Below, piece by piece: positions 31,718 to 39,268 of a stretch of DNA of 39,288 nucleotides (the stretch's first letter is position 1; each line of letters begins with the position of its first letter). The translations under genes were made by a program, and so were the position numbers. The notes beneath the pieces were generated by a model. It worked only from the letters and a program-made list of their open reading frames with translations, did not search any database and was not told the origin of the DNA. Source of the DNA: Bacillota bacterium (GTDB lineage Bacteria > Bacillota > Clostridia > Lachnospirales > Lachnospiraceae); NCBI GenBank assembly GCA_023437715.1, contig JAEZFK010000034.1, positions 1 through 39,288 on the forward strand, given 5' to 3'.

Positions 31718-31741
31718 AAAGCACCTCCGAAGAGGTGCTTT
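31718..31741. terminator. Bidirectional terminator after the small HTH gene
   Basis: AAAGCACCTC (31718-31727) and GAGGTGCTTT (31732-31741) form a 10-bp stem with a four-base loop. A and T runs at the ends allow use by the HTH gene and by the convergent carboxypeptidase gene. Confidence 0.85.
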
Positions 31742-31780
31742 ATATATTATACAGTATCATATAGCTTCCGTCTCCGTCCG

Positions 31781-33160
31781 TCACGAAATCCATGCGCCGG
31801 AATTATCCAGCTTATATCCGTCCGGCGTTACCGTGTTCTTAAGCATGACCCCGTCTGATCCCAAATAGAACCATTTCCCATTGCTTTCCACCCAGTAATT
31901 CACGGCCATAGCCCCACTGGACCGGAAATAATACCATGCCCCGTTGGTGAATCCCCTCCAGCCCGTAGCCATGGCGGAATCCGAGTCAAACCAGTAGTAA
32001 ACTCCGTCGATCTGCTGCCATTCGTTTCCGGCCTTGTTTCCATCCGGCTTTATGTAATACCATTTACCCCCTGTCTGCACCCAGCCGCGGGAAGAGGAAG
32101 CAGAAACAGCTTCTGTCCCTGTCTGGCCCGCCGCCTTTAAGGCAAAGCCATAATCAAGGAGAGCCTTGGTGTCTCCATAGTGAGTGGATTTGCTCTTCAT
32201 AATGACCGCAATCAGCCGGACGCCATCCCTTTCCACACAGGTGACCAGCGTGTTTCCCGCCAGAGAGGTATAGCCTGTCTTCCCTCCGATGATTCCGGCA
32301 TAATATCTGGAGTCCGAGGGATAGAGCATCTTATGGCCCATGGTAACGGTCCGGGCCCCTGCATTCTTTGTGGCCGGTATCTGATAGGACAAGGTAGAGG
32401 CCACCTTTCTCACCGTATCATTCTGGAATGCCGCCCGCGCAATAAGAGCCATGTCGTGAGGAGTGGTATAATGGCTGGAATTATTAAGTCCGTTGGGATT
32501 GACAAAATTTGTGCCCGTACAGCCCAGCTCCTTTGCCCGTGCGTTCATTAAGCCGGCAAAGGCCGCAACGCTTCCCGAAATATGCTCCGCCAGGCCGTTG
32601 GCAACCTCATTGGCTGACTTGAGCATCAGTCCGTAAAGGCTCTGCTCCACGGTCAGGGTATCCCCTTCCACCAGCCCCAGGGTCACTGCCCCTGATTCCA
32701 GGTTCGTGGTGGCTGTCTTTGAAAAGGTTACCTTGTCGGACAGGCTGCATTTCTCAGCTACAAGAAGAGCTGTCATCAGCTTTGTTATGCTGGCCGGATA
32801 GTATTTTGTATCCCCATTTTTAGAAAATAACAGGTTCCCGGTGGACGCGTCTAAAAGAACTGCCGCCTCAGACTGGATCTCGGGCTTTGCCACATTGGAT
32901 TCCGTTGTGCTTCCGCCGGTCTGGCTTCCCGTGTTGGTCTGGCTTCCCTCACCGGTCTGGCCGCCGGTTTGTCCCTGGGAGATCCCAGCTCCCGGGCCGG
33001 TGACATTTGCTGTTCCTGCAGACGGAGCTGTGGATGCCCCTGTTGTTTCCGCAGCTTCCGGAAAGGGCTGCACTACCGGGACGGCTCCATAGGATGGGAT
33101 TGCCGCAAGAAGGCTGAAAGTGATTGCCATACTTAAAAATCTGCGTAACTTTTTCATCAT
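31781..33160 (-). CDS. Secreted D-alanyl-D-alanine carboxypeptidase with cell-wall-binding repeats
   Basis: The 459-residue protein has a signal peptide (about 1-25, ending SYGA), a low-complexity G/T/Q/S linker (about 38-92) and a penicillin-binding S11 peptidase domain. The active-site motifs are SITK (124-127), SAN (182-184) and KTG (294-296). The C-terminus is not the usual PBP5 beta domain and anchor helix. It has four to five aromatic repeats (about 362-459), such as GWVQTGGKWYYIKPDG and GVYYWFDSDSAMATGW, like choline- or cell-wall-binding modules. It trims the terminal D-Ala of peptidoglycan stems. I chose the ATG at 33160 for its signal peptide and the upstream GGAG; an ATG one codon later is equal. 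Confidence 0.92.
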   Translation of the reverse strand: MMKKLRRFLSMAITFSLLAAIPSYGAVPVVQPFPEAAETTGASTAPSAGTANVTGPGAGISQGQTGGQTGEGSQTNTGSQTGGSTTESNVAKPEIQSEAAVLLDASTGNLLFSKNGDTKYYPASITKLMTALLVAEKCSLSDKVTFSKTATTNLESGAVTLGLVEGDTLTVEQSLYGLMLKSANEVANGLAEHISGSVAAFAGLMNARAKELGCTGTNFVNPNGLNNSSHYTTPHDMALIARAAFQNDTVRKVASTLSYQIPATKNAGARTVTMGHKMLYPSDSRYYAGIIGGKTGYTSLAGNTLVTCVERDGVRLIAVIMKSKSTHYGDTKALLDYGFALKAAGQTGTEAVSASSSRGWVQTGGKWYYIKPDGNKAGNEWQQIDGVYYWFDSDSAMATGWRGFTNGAWYYFRSSGAMAVNYWVESNGKWFYLGSDGVMLKNTVTPDGYKLDNSGAWIS

Positions 33161-33210
33161 GTCCTGTAATCTCCTGTATACTTTTTCCTTCAAGTGAAAT
33201 TTCTTCCAAC

Positions 33211-33219
33211 AGTATACCA
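33211..33219 (-). promoter_or_regulatory. Extended -10 element of the carboxypeptidase gene
   Basis: The minus strand reads TGGTATACT, an extended -10 box with no good -35 box. It lies about 50 bp from the start codon. Confidence 0.45.
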
Positions 33220-33262
33220 CATATTTTGCAATTTTCCGATTAAAAATTTCTTACTATTCAGA

Positions 33263-33311
33263 CATGCGTAAATATTTCTATAGGGCGGAACGCCCGGCAT
33301 TCATATATTAT
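33263..33311 (+). repeat. Truncated relic of the palindromic element (copy 3)
   Basis: From CATGC the sequence reads through TAAATATTTCTATAGGGC, shared with copy 1. The GGGCG-GAA-CGCCC mini-hairpin and CGGCATTCATA follow, and then the match decays. The left half of hairpin A and most of hairpin C are gone. Mini-hairpin B is one base pair longer than in copies 1 and 2. It lies between the NUDIX and carboxypeptidase genes. Confidence 0.75.
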
Positions 33312-33372
33312 AAAAAGCGTACCGTCCTTTCCATGAGCATATCACCAGACTGTACGCTTCCTTTTAAAACAT

Positions 33373-34050
33373 CTATTCCTTATATTCCTTTTCCATTTCC
33401 TCCAGCCTGTCCATGGCCAGATTTAAGATTTCCTCATGGTCAAAGGCCAGCTTTTCCTGATCCAGCATATCAATGGCAGGCAAAAGCTCTGTTTCCGTTT
33501 CCTTTTTCCACATCAGACCCTGGCGCTCGTAGGTTTCTGTGACGCGGTAGCTTATAAAAATATGTTCGTCCTCATTTTCAATGGTAAGTGCATAAGTAGA
33601 GCCGTTTTCCAGGTCAGACAGCTTCTTTTTTTTTACCTGAAACCAGCGGGCCTCTTTTGCATCGTCTCCAGCCTGGGGGACCAGCTGGTTTTTCGGCACA
33701 ACAGCCATGTAGGATACTGAGATCACTCTTGTTCTGGAATCCCGCTTCACATCTCCCCAGGTATAAAGCTGCTCCAGACAGATGTGGTCCAAACCGGTTT
33801 CCTCCAAAAGCTCCCTTGCCGCAGCCTCTTCCAGGGACTCATCCAGGTTTACAAAACCGCCGGGAATCGCCCACTGGCCGATGCAGGGATGGTTTTTCCG
33901 TCTGACGAGTAAAAGCTCCGCTTCCTCCCCGTCCTGATCCACGGCAAAGATCAGTATGTCAACCGTTACCGACGGACGTTCATAATCTCCCGGACGATAC
34001 TGTGCGAGAAACTCCTTTTCCGTCAGCCCCTCTTCATTCTTTCGTTCCAT
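33373..34050 (-). CDS. NUDIX hydrolase
   Basis: The 225-residue protein has a complete Nudix box at about 64-87, GGFVNLDESLEEAAARELLEETGL split as GX5EX7REUXEEXGU, which binds Mg2+ for pyrophosphate hydrolysis. The N-terminal RPSVTVDILIFAV strand and WAIPGG are like ADP-ribose pyrophosphatase and NrtR relatives. The last 60 residues are charged and helical; I see no clear DNA-binding motif, so an enzyme is more likely than a regulator. AAGGG lies before the ATG. The substrate, a nucleoside diphosphate linked to another group, is not known. Confidence 0.88.
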   Translation of the reverse strand: MERKNEEGLTEKEFLAQYRPGDYERPSVTVDILIFAVDQDGEEAELLLVRRKNHPCIGQWAIPGGFVNLDESLEEAAARELLEETGLDHICLEQLYTWGDVKRDSRTRVISVSYMAVVPKNQLVPQAGDDAKEARWFQVKKKKLSDLENGSTYALTIENEDEHIFISYRVTETYERQGLMWKKETETELLPAIDMLDQEKLAFDHEEILNLAMDRLEEMEKEYKE

Positions 34051-34077
34051 TCTGCCCTTCTTCCTACCAGAATCTTA

Positions 34078-34347
34078 GAATACCATGGGCGAAAACAGTC
34101 CCGGAGCTCTTCTGCCGGTGAGCTCCATAATTTTTTACCGGCGGGAAGCTTTCCCTCATGGCTAAAATACTGGATTTAAAATCAACATCAAGCAGGCGGC
34201 CAAAGCGTTTTTTAAAACGCCGGCTTGTACGCTCCTTGCAATAATCCCGCTGATTTTTATATAAAAGCCTGCCCTTATACTATACACAAAGATGGGCCGG
34301 CTATCAACTGTTTTATAAAAAGATTATTTTTCAAAAACACATTTTAT
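34078..34347. other. Non-coding gap with palindromes
   Basis: This is the left part of a 511-bp gap between the NUDIX and PAP2 genes. It holds GGAGCTC/GAGCTCC (34103-34109 and 34120-34126) and the tight palindrome GCGTTTT-TT-AAAACGC (34205-34220). No ORF with a ribosome site was found. The right part of the gap holds a worn palindromic element and the PAP2 gene promoter. Confidence 0.45.
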
Positions 34348-34373
34348 CTGCCAAATTATGGATGGCCGGGCCG
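34348..34373 (-). repeat. Degraded relic of the palindromic element (copy 4)
   Basis: CTGCCAAATTATGGATG matches the hairpin C right arm of copy 2 with two changes, and GCCGGGC follows as in copy 2. Further on, TATTAGG (34384-34390) and CCTAATA (34412-34418) form a stem that recalls the inner stem of hairpin A, but sequence identity is lost there. Confidence 0.5.
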
Positions 34374-34477
34374 GAAAAAAAGGTATTAGGGCAGGCTGAA
34401 ACCGGCATATACCTAATAGCAGGAATCCGGAGAAAACAAATCTTTTCTGAAAAAATATTAACATTTTTGAAATACTC

Positions 34478-34506
34478 TTGTACTGATAAAACGAGTATGA
34501 TATAAT
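34478..34506 (+). promoter_or_regulatory. Promoter of the PAP2 gene
   Basis: TTGTAC (34478-34483), a 17-bp spacer and TATAAT (34501-34506). The leader is about 50 nt. Confidence 0.75.
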
Positions 34507-34561
34507 CCTCCAAAGCTAATAAAAATTATCTTGACCACCAGAACGGAGAAGGGTGACGCAT

Positions 34562-35218
34562 ATGAAAACTCTGTTTCACAGATACAGGCATGTCTGGATT
34601 CTCAGCTACGCCTTTATCTACATTCCATGGTTCCTTTACCTGGAAAAAACCGTAACGAACCACTACCATATCATGCACGTTGCCATAGATGACCTTATTC
34701 CATTTAATGAACATTTTATCATACCATATCTTTTATGGTTTGCTTATGTAACAGCTGCCATCGGTTATTTTTTCTTCACCGATGTAAAGGATTATTACAA
34801 GCTGTGCATCATGCTGTTTACCGGAATGACCATCAGCCTGGTGATCTGCACGATTTTCCCTAACGGCACGGATTTCCGTCCGGTCATTGATCCGGACAAA
34901 AACATCTGCTCGGCCATAGTTGCTTTTATTTATTCCACCGATACCTGTACCAATGTATTTCCCAGCATCCACGTTTATAATTCCTTATGCGTGCATATTG
35001 CGGTGAGCCGCAGCGCCCGTTTGAAAAAATACCGGCTGCTGCAGACAGGATCGTTCCTGCTGATGATCTCCATCTGTCTGGCAACGGTTTTCTTAAAACA
35101 GCATTCCGCCTTTGACGGGCTGGGCTCCCTGGTTATGGCCTATGTCATGTATCACTTTATTTACGCCGATTCCTTTGTGCTGGACAGAAAGAAAGTTTCC
35201 GAAAAAGCTATCAGCTAA
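34562..35218 (+). CDS. PAP2-family membrane phosphatase
   Basis: The 218-residue protein has about six membrane segments and late motifs of the PAP2 superfamily: FPSIHVYNS with PSIH (134-137), and KQHSAFDGLGS with H181 and D185. An early KxxxxxxRP motif is not clear, only DFRPVIDPDK (104-113). The shape is closest to the PAP2_3/Aur1-like branch, which handles phosphatidate, lipid pyrophosphates or phospho-headgroup transfer. I use the ATG at 34562, seven to eight bases after GAGAAGGG; the GTG at 34553 lies inside that site. It is monocistronic with a promoter and terminator. The substrate is unknown. Confidence 0.8.
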   Translation: MKTLFHRYRHVWILSYAFIYIPWFLYLEKTVTNHYHIMHVAIDDLIPFNEHFIIPYLLWFAYVTAAIGYFFFTDVKDYYKLCIMLFTGMTISLVICTIFPNGTDFRPVIDPDKNICSAIVAFIYSTDTCTNVFPSIHVYNSLCVHIAVSRSARLKKYRLLQTGSFLLMISICLATVFLKQHSAFDGLGSLVMAYVMYHFIYADSFVLDRKKVSEKAIS

Positions 35219-35221
35219 GAG

Positions 35222-35248
35222 AAAAAACCCCGGGTTCCGGGGTTTTTT
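35222..35248. terminator. Bidirectional terminator after the PAP2 gene
   Basis: AAAAAACCCCGG and CCGGGGTTTTTT form a 12-bp stem around a three-base loop. It serves the PAP2 gene and the convergent glycosyltransferase gene, whose stop codon is 4 bp away. Confidence 0.92.
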
Positions 35249-35252
35249 ATTT

Positions 35253-36272
35253 TTAGTTGAATCCGAAAAATTTCCGTGTCATTTTATAAATGGCAATAGG
35301 GAATTTGAGCCCGCCTTTTCCCGGCAGATTGACGCCCTGGCCGAGAAAGCCCCAGCGAAGCCTTAAATAAAGCTTTAAATTCTGCTTTCGAAGATGCTGC
35401 CACAGCTCTTTCTTCTTCTCCATATTTTCCTCTGTTCCTGACTTAATTGCCAGGATAGAGGATATGACCATCATGATTTCCAGATACCGCACCATATAAT
35501 GGCGGAGCTTTCTCTGCCTGATCTTTGTCACATCGTAATAGCCGATCATCAGCTTTGTCACCCGGATCTGCTGGTCAATGCGTCCGATCATAATGGACTC
35601 ATTGACGGACTGGTCCTCTCTTCCGATAAAATACCGGTAAAAGTTCACATTTAAATAGTAGATAGTCTTTACGTGAGGCAGAGGCTGGTACACAAAAATG
35701 TTGTCCACGTAGAACGTATGCTTCGGCAGCTCCAGGCCGCACTGGCGCAAAAGCTCAGTCCGGTAAATAACGGAGTGCATGAGAATGTATTGCCCCAGCA
35801 GGAATACCTTAACGTCTTCCCAGCCGATGAGCTCTTTTTCCGGCAGGGCCCTGCGGTAATTCATGACCTTTTTACGGTTTGCGCCCTGCTTTTCATAAAC
35901 GAAATTACTGACAAGCATATCCAGGGTTTTTTCCCCGTACACAAAGCTCCGCAGGGTGTCCAGAATTTCCATATAGGCAGCCTCGTCCACCCAGTCGTCG
36001 CTGTCCACCACTTTAAAATAAATTCCCGAAGCGTTTCGAAGACCGGCGTTGACCGCCTCTCCATGGCCGCCGTTTTCCTGATGAATGGCGCGGCAGATGC
36101 CGGGATAATCTCTCTCATATTCGTCGGCGATTTCCGCCGTCCGGTCCTTTGTGGAGCCGTCATCCACAATGAGAATCTCCACCTCATCTCCTCCCGGCAG
36201 GAGAGAGTCAATACAATGCCTCATATAGGCTTCTGAATTATAACATGGAATTGCTACAGATAAGAGCTTCAC
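35253..36272 (-). CDS. Family 2 glycosyltransferase
   Basis: The 339-residue protein has a GT-A domain beginning LLSVAIPCYNSEAYMRHCIDSLL. Nucleotide-sugar binding is at VDDGS (36-40), and the metal-binding DxD is DSDDW with D90, D92 and D93. The C-terminal third is basic and helical, with a membrane-surface look but no clear membrane span. It adds a sugar to an unknown acceptor, possibly a wall polymer or lipid. The start codon is GTG, overlapping the CPBP gene stop by 4 bp, with AAAGGAGG inside that gene, so both are translated together. Confidence 0.9.
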   Translation of the reverse strand: MKLLSVAIPCYNSEAYMRHCIDSLLPGGDEVEILIVDDGSTKDRTAEIADEYERDYPGICRAIHQENGGHGEAVNAGLRNASGIYFKVVDSDDWVDEAAYMEILDTLRSFVYGEKTLDMLVSNFVYEKQGANRKKVMNYRRALPEKELIGWEDVKVFLLGQYILMHSVIYRTELLRQCGLELPKHTFYVDNIFVYQPLPHVKTIYYLNVNFYRYFIGREDQSVNESIMIGRIDQQIRVTKLMIGYYDVTKIRQRKLRHYMVRYLEIMMVISSILAIKSGTEENMEKKKELWQHLRKQNLKLYLRLRWGFLGQGVNLPGKGGLKFPIAIYKMTRKFFGFN

Positions 36273-37021
36273 ACAACATCCTCCTTTAAGTTGTTTTTCC
36301 TATAAATCCGGATCGCGCAGAAAGCGGAAACAGCCGCCCAAACGGCCGCTTTTACAAGCAGAGCCGCTCTGTTTTCCGAGCCGGAAAGAACGCCTAAAAG
36401 CGCCGTATTCGTTACAAGAAGCGAAAGTAAATTGGCTGACACATGAAGCAGAAAGGGGGCCAGCAGGGTGTTGAAAGTCTGATACAGCCATGCCGCCGCG
36501 ATACCCACCACAAAGGCGTAAGCCCCTTGAGGCAGATTTCCATGATAGAGTCCGAACAGGGCCGAAGACAGCAGGCCGGACAGAAAAAAGGGCAGCTTAT
36601 CCCGCAGGGAGGCAAAGACCAGACCCCGGAAAATCAGTTCCTCCGCAAAGGGAATCACAAGGCCGGAGGCCAGAAGCTGAAGAGCAAAAGGCGGGGAATA
36701 CAGGGCCTTAGATGCCTCCTCATAAGCCGCCGACCGCTGGGCCAGTCCAAGGGCGTCTTCCATATAATTGCCAAACAGGCAGAGAGCCCCGCCAAGCACT
36801 ACAATATATGCCAGACAGCCGGAAAGCCTTAAACGGACCGTCTGACTTTCTCCCCTGCCTCTCCGGTCTTTTACGTAATAATAGAAAAGAAAGGGCGAGG
36901 TTAAAAGGGCGGACAGGGCGGTGGCTTCCAGAGCCCCCAGACCAAATTCCTGAAACAGGACCGTTGTTACCGCGGTATAAAAAAGCACAGGGCAGATCAG
37001 ATGCAGGAGGATCGATATCAT
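36269..37021 (-). CDS. CPBP-family intramembrane metalloprotease
   Basis: The 250-residue protein has about seven to eight membrane segments and the CPBP/Abi motifs: EELIFRG (127-133), with two glutamates and the arginine; FGLYHG, with H160; and LLHVSANL, with H193 and N197. Relatives include CAAX prenyl proteases and bacteriocin-immunity proteins. The complete motif set suggests an active protease. AGGA lies ten bases before the ATG, and TGGTATAAT upstream (near 37059-37067) is a likely extended -10 promoter element. It leads a two-gene operon with the glycosyltransferase. The substrate is unknown. Confidence 0.88.
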   Translation of the reverse strand: MISILLHLICPVLFYTAVTTVLFQEFGLGALEATALSALLTSPFLFYYYVKDRRGRGESQTVRLRLSGCLAYIVVLGGALCLFGNYMEDALGLAQRSAAYEEASKALYSPPFALQLLASGLVIPFAEELIFRGLVFASLRDKLPFFLSGLLSSALFGLYHGNLPQGAYAFVVGIAAAWLYQTFNTLLAPFLLHVSANLLSLLVTNTALLGVLSGSENRAALLVKAAVWAAVSAFCAIRIYRKNNLKEDVV

Positions 37022-37135
37022 GAATAAAGATTCCTTTCATATTCTGTTTCTCCTTGAATATTATACCATTTGATTTCAGGATATCCACCAAAATTTTTTT
37101 AATTCTTTCTAAATTATATTTCCCCGCCTTTTTAG

Positions 37136-37164
37136 TTGCTTTTTTTTCTGCCCAATAATATAAT
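37136..37164 (+). promoter_or_regulatory. Promoter of the carbamate kinase-like gene
   Basis: TTGCTT (37136-37141), a 17-bp spacer and TATAAT (37159-37164), 49 bp before the start codon. Confidence 0.72.
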
Positions 37165-37212
37165 GTCCTTATATTTTTCAATTAAATTACATCGGACTGA
37201 GAGGGAACTGAT

Positions 37213-38151
37213 ATGGCAAAAAAACGTATTGTTATAGCTTTGGGACACAATGCCTTGGGCACAAATCTTCCGGAACAGAAAAAAGCGGTTGCCAAAACAG
37301 CAGCCGTTATCGCAGATTTTATTGAAGCGGGCTGGCAGGTGGCAGTCACTCACAGCAACGCTCCTCAGGTCGGCATGATCCATACCGCCATGAATGAATT
37401 CGGAAAGCTGCATAACGGCTACACTTCCGCTCCCATGTCCGTATGCTCTGCCATGAGCCAGGGCTACATCGGCTATGATCTGCAGAACGGAATCCGGGCG
37501 GAGCTTGTAAAACGCGGCATTTATAAATCAGCCGCCACCATCCTGACTCAGATGATGGTAAACCCTTATGATGAGGCTTTCTATACTCCCATAAAGCCTG
37601 TGGGCCGCTTTATGACGGCAGAGGAGGCAAAGGAGGAGGAAGCAAAGGGAAATTACGTGGAAGAAATTCCCGGCAAGGGCTTTCAGCGGGTCGTGGCCTC
37701 TCCCAAGCCCGTATCCATTGTGGAAATCGATATCATAAAGGCTGTCATGGATGCGGACCAGATCGTTATCGCCTGCGGCGGAGGCGGAATCCCGGTCATG
37801 GAACAGGGATTCCATTTAAAGGGAGCCAGCGCTGTCATTGAGAAGGACAGGGCTGCCGGGCTACTGGCAAAGGAGATCGATGCCGATGTGCTCATGATCC
37901 TCACCAGCGTGGAGCGGGTCACTTTAAACTTTGCGACTCCGGAGGAACGCCCCATTGACCACATGAATTTAGAGGAGGCCAACGCCTACATACAGCAGGG
38001 GCAGTTTGAATTTGCCTCCATGCTTCCAAAAATCGAAGCCTCTGTGGATTTCATCGAACATGGCAGAAACCGGAAAGCCATCATCACCTCTCTGGAAAAG
38101 GCGAAAGCGAGCCTGGAGGGGAAAGCCGGAACAATTATCGAAGAATCATAA
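37213..38151 (+). CDS. arcC: Carbamate kinase family protein (YqeA-like)
   Basis: The 312-residue protein matches carbamate kinases along its length and resembles E. coli YqeA: MSVCSAMSQGYIGYDLQN, RVVASPKPV, IACGGGGIPV, KGASAVIEKD and SMLPKIEA are all present. Carbamate kinase makes ATP from carbamoyl phosphate and ADP. Two active-site glycine loops are altered. The usual LGGNAL is LGHNAL, with His12, and the usual THGNGPQVG is THSNAPQVG, with Ser48 and Ala50. GAGAGGG precedes the ATG. It stands alone, with no arcA, arcD or catabolic OTCase beside it, so an arginine deiminase role is not supported. It may use carbamoyl phosphate from another pathway or another acyl phosphate. Confidence 0.85.
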   Translation: MAKKRIVIALGHNALGTNLPEQKKAVAKTAAVIADFIEAGWQVAVTHSNAPQVGMIHTAMNEFGKLHNGYTSAPMSVCSAMSQGYIGYDLQNGIRAELVKRGIYKSAATILTQMMVNPYDEAFYTPIKPVGRFMTAEEAKEEEAKGNYVEEIPGKGFQRVVASPKPVSIVEIDIIKAVMDADQIVIACGGGGIPVMEQGFHLKGASAVIEKDRAAGLLAKEIDADVLMILTSVERVTLNFATPEERPIDHMNLEEANAYIQQGQFEFASMLPKIEASVDFIEHGRNRKAIITSLEKAKASLEGKAGTIIEES

Positions 38152-38170
38152 AATCGTAAAAAACATGAAA

Positions 38171-38222
38171 CAGGCATTCTCCCATAGGGTTCTTTTCCCG
38201 TATGAGAGGATGCCCGTTTTTT
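38171..38222 (+). terminator. Terminator of the carbamate kinase-like gene
   Basis: A long imperfect stem, CAGGCAT-CTC-CATA pairing with TATG-GAG-ATGCC, is followed by GTTTTTT, 20 bp after the stop codon. Confidence 0.85.
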
Positions 38223-38251
38223 GAATAGGGACAGACAGAACTTTCATATAT
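38223..38251 (+). promoter_or_regulatory. Possible sigma-G promoter of pdaA
   Basis: GAATA (38223-38227) fits the sigma-G -35 pattern GHATR. After 17 bp, CATATAT (38245-38251) matches five of seven positions of CATNHTA. No good sigma-A promoter was seen in this 60-bp gap. B. subtilis pdaA is read by sigma-G in the forespore, which fits. Confidence 0.35.
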
Positions 38252-38283
38252 TGAAGCAAACAGGAATAAATGGAGCTTCAGCC

Positions 38284-39141
38284 ATGAAGTTTTTGCCAAA
38301 ATTGAAAATCCCCAAAAATATCAGAAGTCTTTCGGTCCGCCCGGAAACGGGGAAAAAAGGAATTATGATATTTCTCCTCTTCCTCTGCGCCTTTCTTGCC
38401 GGACATCTTACGGCCATGCTTGCGGAGCATCACAGGGCCGCGGAAGCGGCCGCAGACGGAAACTGGGGCTTAAGCTTCCAGCAGGAAGGCCAGCCTCCTG
38501 TGGCCAATGCCACCATGGATTATTTAAAGCAGTTTGATGCCTATTATGCGGAAAAAACCCAGGATAAGGTCCTTTACCTGACCTTTGACGCAGGATACGA
38601 AAACGGGAACACGGCTCCCATTCTGGATGCTTTAAAAAAGCACCATGCGCCGGCGACCTTTTTTGTGGTCGGCAATTACATAGAAACCGCACCTGAGCTG
38701 GTCAAACGGATGGCAGCGGAAGGCCATAACGTATGCAACCATACCTACCATCACCCGGACATGTCCAAAATCTCCTCAAAGGAGGCCTTTGAAAAGGAAA
38801 TAGGTGATCTGGAAACCCTGTATGAAAAGACTACAGGCCAGACCATGAAAAAGTATTACCGCCCGCCCCAGGGAAAATACAGCGAAGCCAATTTACAGAT
38901 GGCAAAGGACATGGGCTACAAGACATTTTTCTGGAGTCTTGCCTATGTTGACTGGTATCAGGATAAACAGCCTACAAAGGAAGAGGCCTTTAAAAAGCTT
39001 CTGGGCAGAATCCATCCCGGTGCCATTGTGCTCCTGCACAGCACCTCCAGTACCAATGCGCAGATCTTAGATGAGCTGCTGACCAAGTGGGAGGAAATGG
39101 GCTATCAGTTCAAATCTTTGGATCAGCTGGCCGGTGAGTAA
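38284..39141 (+). CDS. pdaA: Delta-lactam-forming polysaccharide deacetylase PdaA
   Basis: PdaA removes the acetyl group from muramic acid so that the muramic delta-lactam of the spore cortex can form. The 285-residue protein has a membrane anchor or signal (about 25-47) and a NodB domain. The motifs are TFDAGYE (100-106) with D102, the zinc ligands H153 and H157 in CNHTYHHP, RPPQGKY, and LLHS near the end. Alanine in place of the second aspartate of TFDDG, and WGLSF plus FWSLAYVDW, are PdaA traits and separate it from general chitin-type deacetylases. I chose the ATG at 38284, after TGGAGC; the longer reading begins at a TTG inside the terminator. Confidence 0.9.
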   Translation: MKFLPKLKIPKNIRSLSVRPETGKKGIMIFLLFLCAFLAGHLTAMLAEHHRAAEAAADGNWGLSFQQEGQPPVANATMDYLKQFDAYYAEKTQDKVLYLTFDAGYENGNTAPILDALKKHHAPATFFVVGNYIETAPELVKRMAAEGHNVCNHTYHHPDMSKISSKEAFEKEIGDLETLYEKTTGQTMKKYYRPPQGKYSEANLQMAKDMGYKTFFWSLAYVDWYQDKQPTKEEAFKKLLGRIHPGAIVLLHSTSSTNAQILDELLTKWEEMGYQFKSLDQLAGE

Positions 39142-39202
39142 AAGAAAGGGGGTGTTGCAGCACCAATGTCAATAAGTTAAGCTCTCCAATCCGTTTATTT
39201 AA

Positions 39203-39241
39203 GGGTAGTACATGTAGAAATATATGTACTGCCCTTTTTTT
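39203..39241 (+). terminator. pdaA terminator
   Basis: A 14-bp stem (39203-39216 with 39221-39234, two G-T pairs) and a four-base loop are followed by seven T residues. Confidence 0.9.
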
Positions 39242-39262
39242 GTAATAACTCAAAAAAAACAC

Positions 39263-39268
39263 TTGACA
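39263..39268 (+). promoter_or_regulatory. Possible -35 box at the right edge
   Basis: A consensus TTGACA stands 20 bases from the window end in an A-rich context after the pdaA terminator. Its -10 box would fall at or beyond the edge, so the promoter cannot be confirmed. Confidence 0.4.

Noticed and set aside
38221..38283. Longer N-terminus for PdaA
   Set aside because: It would begin at a TTG in the T run of the previous terminator and add a segment with no signal-peptide character.
39142..39202. Start of an insertion sequence or small gene after pdaA
   Set aside because: Only a short GGTG/CACC palindrome and a four-codon ORF are present; nothing else supports a gene or element.
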